Shown here: one piece after another, positions 1 through 9,011 of the stretch
How positions within the stretch are numbered: the first letter of the stretch is position 1
Layout of the letters: every line of letters begins with the position of its first letter
Source: an uncultured Polaribacter sp.
Lineage (GTDB): Bacteria > Bacteroidota > Bacteroidia > Flavobacteriales > Flavobacteriaceae
Assembly (NCBI GenBank): GCA_943846595.1
Contig: OX044355.1
Span: 1,852,199-1,916,198 of the forward strand
Direction of reading: 5' to 3'
Length of the DNA: 64,000 nucleotides
The notes under the pieces: generated by a model
The model's input: the letters and a program-made list of their open reading frames with translations, nothing else
The model's database searches: none
What the model was told of the DNA's origin: nothing
Position numbers and translations under genes: made by a program

Positions 1-1031
1 TTTAAGGCTAAATTCTTTTCTAATTCTTTGAACAGACGGTCACGAATGTGACGAGAAGTTACATATTTTCCTTCTTTACCAAAGAATGGAGAATTGTTAA
101 TCGTAAACAACATACTCATTGTAGGTTGGTCAATTTCTGTTCTTGGCAATGCTTCAGGGTTTTCTAAATCGGCAACCGTATCACCAATTTCAAAACCATC
201 AAGCCCTGTAATTGCACAAATATCTCCACAAGGCACTGATTCTACCTGAACTTTCCCCATTCCTTCGAATACGTGTAGTTCTTTAATTCGTACTTTTTTA
301 GTAGAACCATCTGCTTTACATAACATATAGTCTTTCCCTACTTCTAAATCTCCTCTGAATACACGTCCAATAGCAATTCTACCCGTAAAAGAAGAAAAGT
401 CTAGAGAAGTAATTTGCATTTGTGGGGTTCCTTCGTTGTATTTTGTTGCAGGTATCGATTCTAATACCGCATCTAATAAAGGAACGATATTGTCTGTTTC
501 ATTTTTCCAATCAGTACTCATCCAATTGTTCTTTGCAGAACCATAAATCGTCGTAAAGTCTAATTGCTCTTCGGTTGCTTCTAAGGCAAACATTAAGTCA
601 AATACTTTTTCGTGAACGATATCTGGAGTACAGTTTTCTTTATCTACTTTATTAACAACTACAATCGGTGTTAATCCTAATTCTAGAGCTTTTCCTAATA
701 CAAAACGCGTTTGTGGCATTGGTCCTTCAAATGCATCTACTAAAAGTAACACCCCATCCGCCATTTTCAATACGCGCTCTACTTCTCCACCAAAATCGGC
801 GTGACCAGGAGTATCAATGACATTAATTTTTGTGTTCTTGTAGGTTACAGATACGTTTTTAGAAAGAATTGTAATTCCTCTTTCACGTTCTAAGTCGTTA
901 TTGTCTAATAATAAATCGGTACGTTCTTTACGATCGTCCAAGACTTTTGCTTGATCAATAATCTTATCTACTAATGTTGTTTTTCCGTGATCGACGTGCG
1001 CAATAATTGCGATGTTTCTGATTGATTGCAT
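1..1031 (-). CDS. typA: Translational GTPase TypA/BipA, 5' part only
   Basis: Ribosome-associated GTPase of the EF-G-like translation factor family, cytoplasmic, linked in other bacteria to 50S assembly and stress or cold adaptation. Translating the minus strand from the ATG ending at 1031 gives about 343 residues with the G1 motif HVDHGKTT at residues 12-19, then ERERGITI (switch I/G2), [15 protein letters not shown] (G3) and VVNKVDK (G4), followed by the start of domain II. TypA is usually about 600 residues, so the C-terminal 40 percent lies left of the window. A TAnnTTTG box lies about 20 bases upstream of the ATG. The order of motifs and the lack of EF-G or LepA-specific features make TypA the clear call. 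Confidence 0.95.
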   Translation of the reverse strand, partial: MQSIRNIAIIAHVDHGKTTLVDKIIDQAKVLDDRKERTDLLLDNNDLERERGITILSKNVSVTYKNTKINVIDTPGHADFGGEVERVLKMADGVLLLVDAFEGPMPQTRFVLGKALELGLTPIVVVNKVDKENCTPDIVHEKVFDLMFALEATEEQLDFTTIYGSAKNNWMSTDWKNETDNIVPLLDAVLESIPATKYNEGTPQMQITSLDFSSFTGRIAIGRVFRGDLEVGKDYMLCKADGSTKKVRIKELHVFEGMGKVQVESVPCGDICAITGLDGFEIGDTVADLENPEALPRTEIDQPTMSMLFTINNSPFFGKEGKYVTSRHIRDRLFKELEKNLAL

Positions 1032-1052
1032 TTGTAATTCTTAAATTTCGTG

Positions 1053-1060
1053 CAAAAGTA
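1053..1060 (-). promoter_or_regulatory. Candidate -7 promoter element of typA
   Basis: Minus-strand TACTTTTG matches the Bacteroidota TAnnTTTG consensus and lies about 21 bases before the typA ATG. The nearest upstream TTG is 27 bases away, longer than usual, so only the -7 element is well supported. Confidence 0.45.
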
Positions 1061-1288
1061 GTTGATTCCATACGAATTATACTAATTCAAAGAAGTTATT
1101 TTGATTGAACAACCTATTTATATGCTAATTGGGTGGAATGAATTGTAGATGATAGGCTGCTATACTTGAAATTTCTTGTGTGAAGCTACCATTGTGGAAA
1201 TTTAATCTAATTAAAAATAGATGCACATATAACAAGAATTTGACCATTTCTGAACGCATCCAACTTTAATTACTGTTTCAAGAAAACA

Positions 1289-1570
1289 CTACAAATCTTC
1301 TCGAAATGCAGATGGCAGAATATCTGGGATTAATTTGATTAATAATGGGAGTAGCAAAGCTCCGCCTGGCAACATAAATACAGCAAAGGAAGGAATTGCT
1401 TTGCAGATATCTAGTAATTGTGCCTTCACTTTTGTTTTCTCAGCTTCGGTCAAAGCTATTTTTCTTGATTTTTGAACCAAGTGAACGACTTCTCTACTCT
1501 CCTCCAATTCTTTTAAGAATCTTACTTTGTTTTTATTTAAAAGTTCTTTTATTTCGTCTAAGGTTGTCAT
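1289..1570 (-). CDS. Small LETM1-like domain protein
   Basis: A 93-residue protein. Residues 1-55 are charged and helical. Residues 61-80 are strongly hydrophobic, and the C-terminus reads IPDILPSAFRE, which closely recalls the conserved segment of the mitochondrial LETM1/MDM38 family (hydrophobic helix followed by a phenylalanine- or isoleucine-proline-rich 'P-x-x-LPS-x-F' stretch). In eukaryotes LETM1 acts in the inner membrane in K+/H+ or Ca2+ homeostasis and ribosome binding; the bacterial role is unknown to me. The start codon overlaps the end of the proline dehydrogenase gene by 4 bases (ATGA), so the two are probably translationally coupled. Single-helix topology is inferred from hydrophobicity only. 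The LETM1 relation rests on motif recognition. Confidence 0.7.
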   Translation of the reverse strand: MTTLDEIKELLNKNKVRFLKELEESREVVHLVQKSRKIALTEAEKTKVKAQLLDICKAIPSFAVFMLPGGALLLPLLIKLIPDILPSAFREDL

Positions 1571-2733
1571 GACAACTTTCTTCTTTTGCGCTCTGTTTTT
1601 AGAAGATTTAACTCCCTACTGGTTTGCCCAGCAACAGAGGTGTTTTCCTCAGCTCTTCTTATCAAATAGGGCATCACATCTCTCACAGGTCCAAAGGGAA
1701 GATATTTGGCCACATTATAGCCTTCTTTTGCAAGATTAAAACTGATATGATCGCTCATCCCAAATAACTGCCCAAACCACAATCGTTCATCATTGGGAGC
1801 TATTCCATGCTTTTTCGCCAATTCAACAACCAACATTGAGCTTTCTTCATTATGAGTTCCTGCAAAAATGGCCGTATTTTTGTGTTTCATCATAAAATGC
1901 ACAGCAGCATCATAGTTTCTATCTGTGGCTTCTTTATCAATACAAATTGGTGAGGGGTAGTTTTGTTCTTTTGCTCTTTGTCGTTCTTTTTCCATATACG
2001 CACCTCTCACCACTTTAATTCCTATATGAAAGCCTTTTTGTAGCGCGCGTTCATGAAGGCCTCTTAAATAGTTCATTCGGTCGTGTCGATACATTTGCAG
2101 GGTATTAAAAACGATCGCTTTGTCTTTGTTGTAGGTTTCCATTAAGGTTTCTAACAAATCGTCTGCAGCAGCTTGCATCCAACTTTCTTCAGCATCGATT
2201 AGCAAAGGGACATTTTTTTCCAAGGCAACAGAACATACTTTGTCAAAACGTTCTTTCACACGTTTCCACTCGGTTATTTCTGCTGGGGATAATTCTTTTT
2301 TCTCTGTAATTTTTTGATACAAGGCAAATCTTCCAAAACCGGATGGTTTAAAAACTGCATAGGGAATGGCTTCTTTTTCATATCCAAATTTGATGATTTT
2401 AAGAATTTTATCCATTGTTTCATCAAAAATAGCTTCTCCTTCTTTGCCCTCGACAGAATAATCTAAAACACTACACACCTTTCCTTTTTCGTACATTTTA
2501 TCGATTACAGGCAAACAGTCTTCTTCATTCACACCACCACAAAAATGGTCAAAGACAGTAGACCGAATTAACCCTTCTACGGGTAGCTTTGCTTTCAAAG
2601 CAAAATTGGTAACTGCGGTACCGATTCTTACCATCGGCTGATTTTGAATCATCTTAAAGAGAAAGTAAGCTCGTTCCAGCTCAGAATCCGATTTTAAAGA
2701 AAAGGCAACTTCCGTGTTGTCGAAAAAATTCAT
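1567..2733 (-). CDS. Proline dehydrogenase (PRODH)
   Basis: FAD-dependent oxidation of L-proline to pyrroline-5-carboxylate, feeding electrons to the quinone pool; the first step in using proline as carbon and nitrogen source. The 388-residue sequence is a stand-alone PRODH barrel without the P5C dehydrogenase half of PutA. Visible family segments are LLIDAEESW, NTLQMYRHDRMNYL, IKVVRGAYMEKER, AGTHNEES, FGQLFGMSDHIS and the C-terminal signature RRAEEN at residues 359-364 (the catalytic RRxxEN pattern). The stop overlaps the start of the small LETM1-like gene. A good promoter (TTG, 20 bases, TATCTTTG) precedes it. No P5C dehydrogenase gene is nearby in the window. Confidence 0.93.
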   Translation of the reverse strand: MNFFDNTEVAFSLKSDSELERAYFLFKMIQNQPMVRIGTAVTNFALKAKLPVEGLIRSTVFDHFCGGVNEEDCLPVIDKMYEKGKVCSVLDYSVEGKEGEAIFDETMDKILKIIKFGYEKEAIPYAVFKPSGFGRFALYQKITEKKELSPAEITEWKRVKERFDKVCSVALEKNVPLLIDAEESWMQAAADDLLETLMETYNKDKAIVFNTLQMYRHDRMNYLRGLHERALQKGFHIGIKVVRGAYMEKERQRAKEQNYPSPICIDKEATDRNYDAAVHFMMKHKNTAIFAGTHNEESSMLVVELAKKHGIAPNDERLWFGQLFGMSDHISFNLAKEGYNVAKYLPFGPVRDVMPYLIRRAEENTSVAGQTSRELNLLKTERKRRKLS

Positions 2734-2753
2734 TCAGTATCTATTTATCTAAA

Positions 2754-2784
2754 CAAAGATAGGTATAGACTGTAAATAATTCAA
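2754..2784 (-). promoter_or_regulatory. Bacteroidota-type promoter of proline dehydrogenase
   Basis: On the minus strand TTG (2782-2784) is followed after 20 bases by TATCTTTG (2754-2761), a full match to the TTG / TAnnTTTG consensus. The ATG lies about 20 bases further on. One of the best promoter matches in the window. Confidence 0.6.
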
Positions 2785-2821
2785 TATTTTCTTCTTAATT
2801 TGCAATCCCATTTATATCGAT

Positions 2822-3880
2822 ATGAAATCCATACAAGCAGCTACATATCTTGTTCATTTTCAAGAGCAAGCATACCTAGAATTGAATACTTTAATTGCTC
2901 AAAAAAAGTACTCTACACTTTTTATTTTAGTAGATGAGAATACTTTTGAACATTGTTACTCTAAATTCATTCCAAATTTAGATACCGATAAGACCATTGA
3001 AGTGATTGAAATTGAATCTGGTGAGATCAATAAAAACATAGAAACTTGTGTTGGTGTTTGGAATGCGATTACAGAACTAGGCGGAGATCGCAAAAGTTTA
3101 CTGATTACTTTAGGCGGTGGTGTCATCACAGATTTAGGTGGTTTTGTAGCATCTACCTTTAAACGAGGAATTGATTTTGTAAACATCCCTACCACTTTAT
3201 TGTCAATGGTAGATGCTGCTGTTGGTGGAAAAACTGGTGTTGATTTGGGTGTATTGAAAAACCAAATTGGTTTGTTTTCCAATCCAGAAATGGTGCTGAT
3301 TGATACGGCATATTTAACAACAGTTACGGACCGAGAAATGAAATCTGGAATGGCAGAAATCATTAAATACGGATTGACTTATGACCTTAAACTATTCAAT
3401 CACATTAAAGAATATAAAGGATTACATATAAGTGATTTAATTTTCAGATCTATTCAAATAAAAAACGAAATTGTATTGCAAGATCCTACTGAAAAAAACA
3501 TACGAAAAGTATTGAATTTCGGACATACGATCGGACATGCAATTGAATCATTTTACTTAGAATCTGAAGACAAAAAAAACTTCACACACGGGGAAGCAAT
3601 TGCAATTGGAATGGTTTGTGAAAGCTATATCTCTTGGAAATTATTAGGCTTTTCAAATCAGAAATTAAACGAAGTCAAAGAAACTATTACAGCCATCTAT
3701 GGGAAAACAACACTTCTAACCGAAGACTACCCTGCTGTCATGGATTTACTGAAGCATGACAAGAAAAATGAAAACGGACAAGTGAACTTTGTGTTGTTAA
3801 ATGATTTCGAAAAGCATCAACTAGATTGTAATGTATCTGTAGAATTGATTGTTGAGAGTCTAAATTTTTACAACTCTTAA
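2822..3880 (+). CDS. aroB: 3-dehydroquinate synthase
   Basis: Second step of the shikimate pathway: converts DAHP to 3-dehydroquinate using NAD+ and a divalent metal in the cytoplasm. The 352-residue length is normal. The NAD-binding glycine-rich region LGGGVITDLGGF and the segment IPTTLLSMVDAAVGGKTGVD are clear, as are metal-ligand histidines in GHTIGHAIE and THGEAIAIGM. It is transcribed divergently from proline dehydrogenase and ends convergently with bshA, the two stop codons overlapping by 3 bases. Confidence 0.97.
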   Translation: MKSIQAATYLVHFQEQAYLELNTLIAQKKYSTLFILVDENTFEHCYSKFIPNLDTDKTIEVIEIESGEINKNIETCVGVWNAITELGGDRKSLLITLGGGVITDLGGFVASTFKRGIDFVNIPTTLLSMVDAAVGGKTGVDLGVLKNQIGLFSNPEMVLIDTAYLTTVTDREMKSGMAEIIKYGLTYDLKLFNHIKEYKGLHISDLIFRSIQIKNEIVLQDPTEKNIRKVLNFGHTIGHAIESFYLESEDKKNFTHGEAIAIGMVCESYISWKLLGFSNQKLNEVKETITAIYGKTTLLTEDYPAVMDLLKHDKKNENGQVNFVLLNDFEKHQLDCNVSVELIVESLNFYNS

Positions 3881-5007
3881 CCCCTATCTAAACAAGATCT
3901 ATAAATAGTTTCGTAAAAAGGTAAAATATTTTTCAAAGCAAATTGCTTGGTGTGTTCTTTTGCATTTTGTTTAAATTGAAGCAAGGTTTCATCATCTTTT
4001 AAAATTGAAATGGCATTTTTTGCCATATCGCTTACATCGCCTACTTCACTTAAAAAACCTGTTTTTCCGTGAATATTTACTTCAGGTAAACCTCCTGTAT
4101 TTGTAGAAATTACTGCGGTACTAGCAGCCATAGCTTCCAATGCCGCCAATCCAAAACTTTCTGTTACAGATGGCAACACAAAAACATCCGAATAGCATAA
4201 AATTTTAGCAACCTCATTGCTATTTCCTAGAAAAATTACTTTGTTTGAAATTCCTAATTCGCGAACTAACTGTTCTGTTTTTGCTTTTTCAGGACCATCA
4301 CCCACCATTAATAATTTTGAAGGTATTTCTTGCTGCACTTGGTTAAAAATCCGAATGACATCTTCGGTTCTTTTTACAGGTCTAAAGTTACTCACATGGG
4401 TTAGAATTCTTTCATCAAGTTTTGCCAATGCAATCCTTTTACATTCTTCTTTATGAGCAAGTTCGTATTTATCAACATCGATAAAATTATATATGACCTC
4501 AATTTCTTTTTTAATGGCAAAAAGACGGTTTGTGGTATTTTTTAAATTCTGAGAAACTGCGGTAACCACATCCGAATTATTAATACTAAATGCTACCGCT
4601 GTTTTATAGGTCGGATGACTACCTACCAAGGTAATATCCGTACCATGCAGAGTAGTAACCACCTTTATATGAATCCCTTTTTCCTTCAACATTTGTTTCG
4701 CCATAAAAGCTGCATAGGCATGCGGAATCGCATAATGCACATGCAAAACTTCCAATTGATGCTTTTCTACAACATCCACCATTTTCGTGGAGAGTGCTAA
4801 TTCATAGGGTTGATACTGAAACAGTGGATATTCTTCTATAAGCACTTCATGAAAATGCAAGTTGAGAGAAATAAAATCCAATCGAACAGGTTGGTTGTAG
4901 GTAATAAAGTGAACCTCATGCCCTTTATCGGCTAAAGCCATTCCCAATTCTGTTGCTACTACTCCACTACCTCCGAAGGTTGGATAACAAACGATCCCTA
5001 TTTTCAT
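3877..5007 (-). CDS. bshA: N-acetyl-alpha-D-glucosaminyl L-malate synthase
   Basis: Family 4 glycosyltransferase that makes GlcNAc-malate from UDP-GlcNAc and L-malate, the first step of bacillithiol synthesis. At 376 residues it has the BshA N-terminus MKIGIVCYPTFGGSGVVATE, the VHYAIPHAYAA and TTLHGTDITLVG segments, and the GT4 donor-site motif ESFGLAALEAMA. Bacillithiol is the low-molecular-weight thiol of many Firmicutes and of Bacteroidota. The other genes of the pathway (bshB, bshC) are not in the window. Stop codon overlaps the aroB stop on the other strand. A generic GT4 enzyme is the alternative, but the N-terminus strongly favours BshA. Confidence 0.9.
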   Translation of the reverse strand: MKIGIVCYPTFGGSGVVATELGMALADKGHEVHFITYNQPVRLDFISLNLHFHEVLIEEYPLFQYQPYELALSTKMVDVVEKHQLEVLHVHYAIPHAYAAFMAKQMLKEKGIHIKVVTTLHGTDITLVGSHPTYKTAVAFSINNSDVVTAVSQNLKNTTNRLFAIKKEIEVIYNFIDVDKYELAHKEECKRIALAKLDERILTHVSNFRPVKRTEDVIRIFNQVQQEIPSKLLMVGDGPEKAKTEQLVRELGISNKVIFLGNSNEVAKILCYSDVFVLPSVTESFGLAALEAMAASTAVISTNTGGLPEVNIHGKTGFLSEVGDVSDMAKNAISILKDDETLLQFKQNAKEHTKQFALKNILPFYETIYRSCLDRG

Positions 5008-5114
5008 AATGTTTCTTGAAAAATTTAAAATAATGATACATAAGTCAATGACGGTATGATGTATCCGATGTAAATATAGCGGTAATCTGACATTATTTAG
5101 TATAAATAAATGCC

Positions 5115-5146
5115 AAAAAAAAAGTTTTTCATCAGAATGAAAAACT
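5115..5146 (-). terminator. Rho-independent terminator after transketolase half
   Basis: GTTTTTCAT (5124-5132), four-base loop, ATGAAAAAC (5137-5145), extended by an A-T pair. On the minus strand it is followed by nine U (A run at 5115-5123). It also has T residues on the plus side, so it may work both ways, but only the minus strand has a gene ending here. Confidence 0.75.
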
Positions 5147-5179
5147 CTTTTTTAATTTTATATTATCAATAGTTTATGC

Positions 5180-6025
5180 CTAATAATCTCCTAGGGTTTC
5201 TGGATTTTGTGACAATGCATTTTCTAATTGTGCGTCATTGGGTGCTTTTCCATGCCATGCATGTGTATGCATCATAAAATCAACTCCGTTCCCCATTTCA
5301 GTATGCAATAGGATACACACAGGTTTTCCTTTACCTGTCATCGCTTTTGCTTGAGCCAAAGCAGCTAAAATAGTTTCAATGTCATTTCCTTTTTCAACAT
5401 CAATAACATCCCAGTCAAAAGCTTCAAACTTCGCTTTTAAACTTCCCATCGACAAAACTTCGTCTGTAGTACCATCAATTTGTTTCTCATTTAAATCGAT
5501 TGTACAAATGATGTTATCTACTTTTTTTGCGGAAGCATACATTATGGCTTCCCAGTTTTGTCCTTCTTGCAATTCGCCGTCCCCATGTAATGAATAAACG
5601 ATTTTATCGTCTCCATTTAATTTCTTTGTTTGTGCAGCTCCTAAAGCTACCGACATTCCCTGTCCTAAAGAACCTGATGCGATTCGAATTCCTGGCAAGC
5701 CTTCATGTGTTGTTGGATGTCCTTGCAAGCGTGAATTTAAGAGTCTAAAAGTGGACAACTCTGCTACTGGAAAAAAACCACTATGTGCCAAAACACTATA
5801 AAAAACAGGTGAAATATGACCATTTGACAAAAAGAATACATCTTCATTTTTACCATCCATTGTAAAATCTGTAGAGTATTCCATAACTTCTTGATATAGA
5901 CAGGTAATAAATTCTGCACATCCTAAAGAACCACCTGGATGACCAGAGTTAACCTTGTGAACCATGCGTAAAATATCTCTGCGAACTTGCTGTGTAAAAT
6001 CTTGTAATTGTTGTGTTGTTGGCAT
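5180..6025 (-). CDS. Transketolase, N-terminal (TPP-binding) subunit
   Basis: Half of a split transketolase (non-oxidative pentose phosphate pathway, thiamine diphosphate dependent). The 281 residues cover only the N-terminal PP domain: NSGHPGGSLG near residue 27, the HPTTHEGLPG segment, and the TPP/Mg motif GDGELQEGQNWE. In split transketolases the Pyr/C-terminal subunit is about 310 residues and is usually the next gene. Here the next downstream gene is bshA, with a terminator between, so the partner must be elsewhere in the genome. A TATTTTTG -7 element lies just upstream. The sequence is otherwise intact, so it is not an obvious pseudogene. Confidence 0.92.
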   Translation of the reverse strand: MPTTQQLQDFTQQVRRDILRMVHKVNSGHPGGSLGCAEFITCLYQEVMEYSTDFTMDGKNEDVFFLSNGHISPVFYSVLAHSGFFPVAELSTFRLLNSRLQGHPTTHEGLPGIRIASGSLGQGMSVALGAAQTKKLNGDDKIVYSLHGDGELQEGQNWEAIMYASAKKVDNIICTIDLNEKQIDGTTDEVLSMGSLKAKFEAFDWDVIDVEKGNDIETILAALAQAKAMTGKGKPVCILLHTEMGNGVDFMMHTHAWHGKAPNDAQLENALSQNPETLGDY

Positions 6026-6048
6026 TTTAAGTTATGATTTGTTGCCAA

Positions 6049-6056
6049 CAAAAATA
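6049..6056 (-). promoter_or_regulatory. Candidate -7 promoter element of the transketolase half
   Basis: Minus-strand TATTTTTG matches TAnnTTTG and lies 23 bases before the ATG. No TTG is found at the usual distance upstream. Confidence 0.45.
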
Positions 6057-6155
6057 CAAAAGGGATTGGATTAGAAATTATTTTCTAAAGTATTTATTCG
6101 ATAATTATTAACAGAATGATGAACAGATTGTTTGGTTGCTAATAATCACTAAAAA

Positions 6156-7415
6156 TCAGGTTTTGTTTTTCTTCTTTTTTGCAGCAGGAAAAAGCACATT
6201 GTTCAAAATTAAACGGTATCCAGGCGAAGTAGGATGCAAATCCAATTCTGTTTTTGGGTCTCCAACTCGATGGGTATAATCCTCTGGATCATGACCGCCA
6301 TAAAAAGTAAACATTCCTTTGCCTTTGGTTCCATGAATATATCGTGCTTCTCTATTAGTAGTATTTTCTCCTAAAACGAGCACATTCGACTTTATAGTAT
6401 TCCGATCAAAGGAAGTCGTTTGCCCCATAAATCCTTTTACCAAACTGGTGTGGTTTTGGGTCAGCATGGTAGGTACTGGGTCCCATTTTGCAGAAAAAGC
6501 ACCCAATGAAAAGTAATCGGAGGTTTTAGGAATTTTTCGCTTACTGGTCATGTCTATGGTAGAAAACTCATAGGTAGTAGGTCTTCGTATCAATTCAAAG
6601 TCCTTAAAAGCAAAGGTTTTATTATCATTAATTTTCAATTGATAATTTGCTTCTGAGGCATCCCCATCAAACATGGCTTCCACAATATCCACTCCTTCGG
6701 CAGAAAGCGCAATATCAAAACTATCTGTTGCAGAACACATGGCAAACATAAAACCACCGCCAACTACATAATCTCTAATCTTTTTTGCTACGGCCAATTT
6801 TTGTTGTGACACTTTTGCAAACCCCAATTCCTTTGCTTTTCTTTCTGCTCGTAACTTCCCTTCTACATACCAGGGTGCGGTTCTGTATGCGCCATAAAAA
6901 CGCCCGTATTGACCTGTGAAATCTTCATGATGCAAATGCACCCATTCGTATAAAAGCAATTGATCTTCCAAAACTTCTTTGTCATAAACAACCTCAAAAG
7001 GGATTTCAGCATAGGTTAGAACCGTGGTAACAGCATCGTCCCATGGCATTTTATCTTTGGGTGAATACACCGCTATTTTTGGTGCTTTCTCTAAGGTAAC
7101 GGCATCTTGATTGGATGAGGGTGCTGCAATTGCTTCTAAAATAAGTTGTGCTTTCGCATCTGAAATCACCTGATAGGAAACCCCTCTGACCTTACATTCT
7201 TTCTCAATAATGGTATTGTTTTCAATCAAAAATGCCCCACCATCGTAGTTCAATAACCATTTAGATTTTAATCCTACTTCCAAACCAAAATACACAATTC
7301 CATAGGCTTTTAAATGATTTTTCTGTGTATCAGCACTCATGGGTACATAAATAAATGAGGCCCAAATGGAGTTTGTTACAAATAGAAGTATAAGAATTAA
7401 AAGACTTTTTTTCAT
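6156..7415 (-). CDS. Exported conserved protein of unknown function, GATase1-like core
   Basis: I start it at the ATG ending at 7415 (419 residues) because this gives a clean signal peptide, MKKSLLILILLFVTNSIWAS; the frame is open for 7 more codons upstream, but these run into the dnaB terminator stem. The mature part begins near YVPMSADTQKNHLKAYG. The middle (KIAVYSPKDKMPWDDAVTTV, then GGGFMFAMCSATDSFD) looks like a flavodoxin-like or class I amidotransferase-like fold, with a Cys in the elbow position. Similar Bacteroidota proteins are, as I recall, often labelled asparagine synthetase B, but I see no synthetase ATP-binding motif and a signal peptide argues against that role. Function unknown. 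Confidence 0.7.
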   Translation of the reverse strand: MKKSLLILILLFVTNSIWASFIYVPMSADTQKNHLKAYGIVYFGLEVGLKSKWLLNYDGGAFLIENNTIIEKECKVRGVSYQVISDAKAQLILEAIAAPSSNQDAVTLEKAPKIAVYSPKDKMPWDDAVTTVLTYAEIPFEVVYDKEVLEDQLLLYEWVHLHHEDFTGQYGRFYGAYRTAPWYVEGKLRAERKAKELGFAKVSQQKLAVAKKIRDYVVGGGFMFAMCSATDSFDIALSAEGVDIVEAMFDGDASEANYQLKINDNKTFAFKDFELIRRPTTYEFSTIDMTSKRKIPKTSDYFSLGAFSAKWDPVPTMLTQNHTSLVKGFMGQTTSFDRNTIKSNVLVLGENTTNREARYIHGTKGKGMFTFYGGHDPEDYTHRVGDPKTELDLHPTSPGYRLILNNVLFPAAKKKKNKT

Positions 7416-7426
7416 ATCCAAAACTA

Positions 7427-7460
7427 AAATACACAATTCCTTTAAGGCAATTGTGTATTT
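7427..7460 (-). terminator. Terminator after dnaB
   Basis: Perfect 12-base-pair inverted repeat (7427-7438 with 7449-7460) around a 10-base loop. On the minus strand the stem is followed by TTTTAGTTTT-like U-rich sequence, right after the dnaB stop and just before the next minus-strand gene. The same U-rich tract contains TAGTTTTG, a -7 promoter match 4 bases before the next ATG, so terminator and promoter may overlap. Confidence 0.65.
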
Positions 7461-7486
7461 CTATAATTTTATAAAATATTTAAGGT

Positions 7487-8998
7487 TTAAAAAGGAACAT
7501 CATCTCCACCAAAAGCATCTTTGGGTTCAATTCTTTGATCTGGAAAAACATCCTCTGGAAAATCGGCATTCATAGATGATTGGAATTCAGAACTAAAGCC
7601 TTCTTCTAAATCGGAGAATTTTGCCAAGTGACCTGTAAATTTCAAACGAATATTGTCCAAACCACCATTCCTATGTTTGGCAACAATAAACTCTCCTTGT
7701 CCTTCACATGGAGTATGCTCATCATCGTCCCATTCTGTCATTCCATAATATTCTGGACGGAAGATAAACGACACGATATCGGCATCTTGTTCAATAGCTC
7801 CCGATTCACGTAAATCAGAAAGCAACGGTCTTTTAGATCCTCCACGGGTCTCCACAGCACGCGATAGTTGAGAAAGTGCAATTACGGGAACGGCCAATTC
7901 TTTTGCCAATGCTTTTAAGTTTCTCGAAATCATCGAGATTTCTTGTTCACGATTTCCACCTGCTTTTCCTCCTGCTGTCATGAGTTGTAAATAATCAATC
8001 ACAATAATTTTTACATCATGTTGCGACACCAATCTTCGTGCTTTGGCACGCAAATCGAATATGGATAAAGAGGGCGTATCATCAATAAATATTGGCGCAT
8101 CCGAAAGCTTTTTCACTTTTACGTTCAGTTGCTCCCATTCGTGTGGTGCTAGGTTTCCTTTTCTTAGTTTTTCGGAAGTCAGCCCTGTTTCTGAAGAAAT
8201 CATACGGGTAATCAACTGCACCGAAGACATCTCTAACGAGAATACTGCCACTCCATGGTTAAAATCAATGGCCATGTTTTTTGCCATCGAAATTACAAAG
8301 GCGGTTTTCCCCATACCAGGACGGGCCGCGATAATCACTAAATCGGAAGGCTGCCAACCCGAGGTTAGCGCATCCAATTTGGTAAAACCGGTTGCCAATC
8401 CAGACATTCCTTCTTGATTTCCAATTTCTTGTATTTTCTTTAAGGCTTGTTTTACCAGAGAGCCTGCATCTTCAGAACTCTTCTTTAAGTTTCCTTGAGT
8501 TACTTCAAAAAGTTTTCCCTCGGCATCGTCTAACAAATCAAAAACATCGGTACTTTCATCATAGGCATTTTCAATAATTTCACTTGAGATAGAAATCAAT
8601 CTTCTTTGAATGTATTTTTGAAGAATAATTCGGGCGTGAAATTCGATATGGGCAGAAGAAGCTACTTTTTGTGTCAAGCGAATTAAAAAGAAATCACCCC
8701 CAACAAATTCCAGCTTTCCGTTCTTTTTCAATAGATTCGAAACGGTTAAAAGATCAATCGGTTCCGAATTCTGGAACAATTCAAAGATCGTTGCATAAAT
8801 TTCTTGATGCTTGTTGTCATAAAAAGCATCGGGACTCAGGATGTCAATAACATCATCAATTCCTTTCTTATCGATCATCATTGCACCCAAGACTGCTTCC
8901 TCCAATTCTACTACCTGTGGTGGAAGTTTCCCTTTTTCAAGGCTTATGATTCTCGATTTGTCTACTTTTTTTCCTGCGACTTCTTTCGTTTTTTCCAT
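7487..8998 (-). CDS. dnaB: Replicative DNA helicase DnaB
   Basis: Hexameric 5'-3' helicase that drives the replication fork. 503 residues: an unusual charged leader of about 24 residues, the N-terminal helical domain starting at LPPQVVELEEAVLGAMM, and the RecA-like C-terminal domain with Walker A ARPGMGKT at residues 225-232, Walker B region IIVIDYLQLM, and the RESGAIEQDAD segment typical of DnaB. No intein is present in the usual Walker A site. The ATG lies 5 bases after a TACATTTG -7 box, so the message may be leaderless. Confidence 0.97.
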   Translation of the reverse strand: MEKTKEVAGKKVDKSRIISLEKGKLPPQVVELEEAVLGAMMIDKKGIDDVIDILSPDAFYDNKHQEIYATIFELFQNSEPIDLLTVSNLLKKNGKLEFVGGDFFLIRLTQKVASSAHIEFHARIILQKYIQRRLISISSEIIENAYDESTDVFDLLDDAEGKLFEVTQGNLKKSSEDAGSLVKQALKKIQEIGNQEGMSGLATGFTKLDALTSGWQPSDLVIIAARPGMGKTAFVISMAKNMAIDFNHGVAVFSLEMSSVQLITRMISSETGLTSEKLRKGNLAPHEWEQLNVKVKKLSDAPIFIDDTPSLSIFDLRAKARRLVSQHDVKIIVIDYLQLMTAGGKAGGNREQEISMISRNLKALAKELAVPVIALSQLSRAVETRGGSKRPLLSDLRESGAIEQDADIVSFIFRPEYYGMTEWDDDEHTPCEGQGEFIVAKHRNGGLDNIRLKFTGHLAKFSDLEEGFSSEFQSSMNADFPEDVFPDQRIEPKDAFGGDDVPF

Positions 8999-9003
8999 GA
9001 CTA

Positions 9004-9011
9004 CAAATGTA
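9004..9011 (-). promoter_or_regulatory. Candidate -7 promoter element of dnaB
   Basis: Minus-strand TACATTTG matches TAnnTTTG; only 5 bases separate it from the dnaB ATG, which would place the transcript start at or next to the start codon. Confidence 0.5.
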
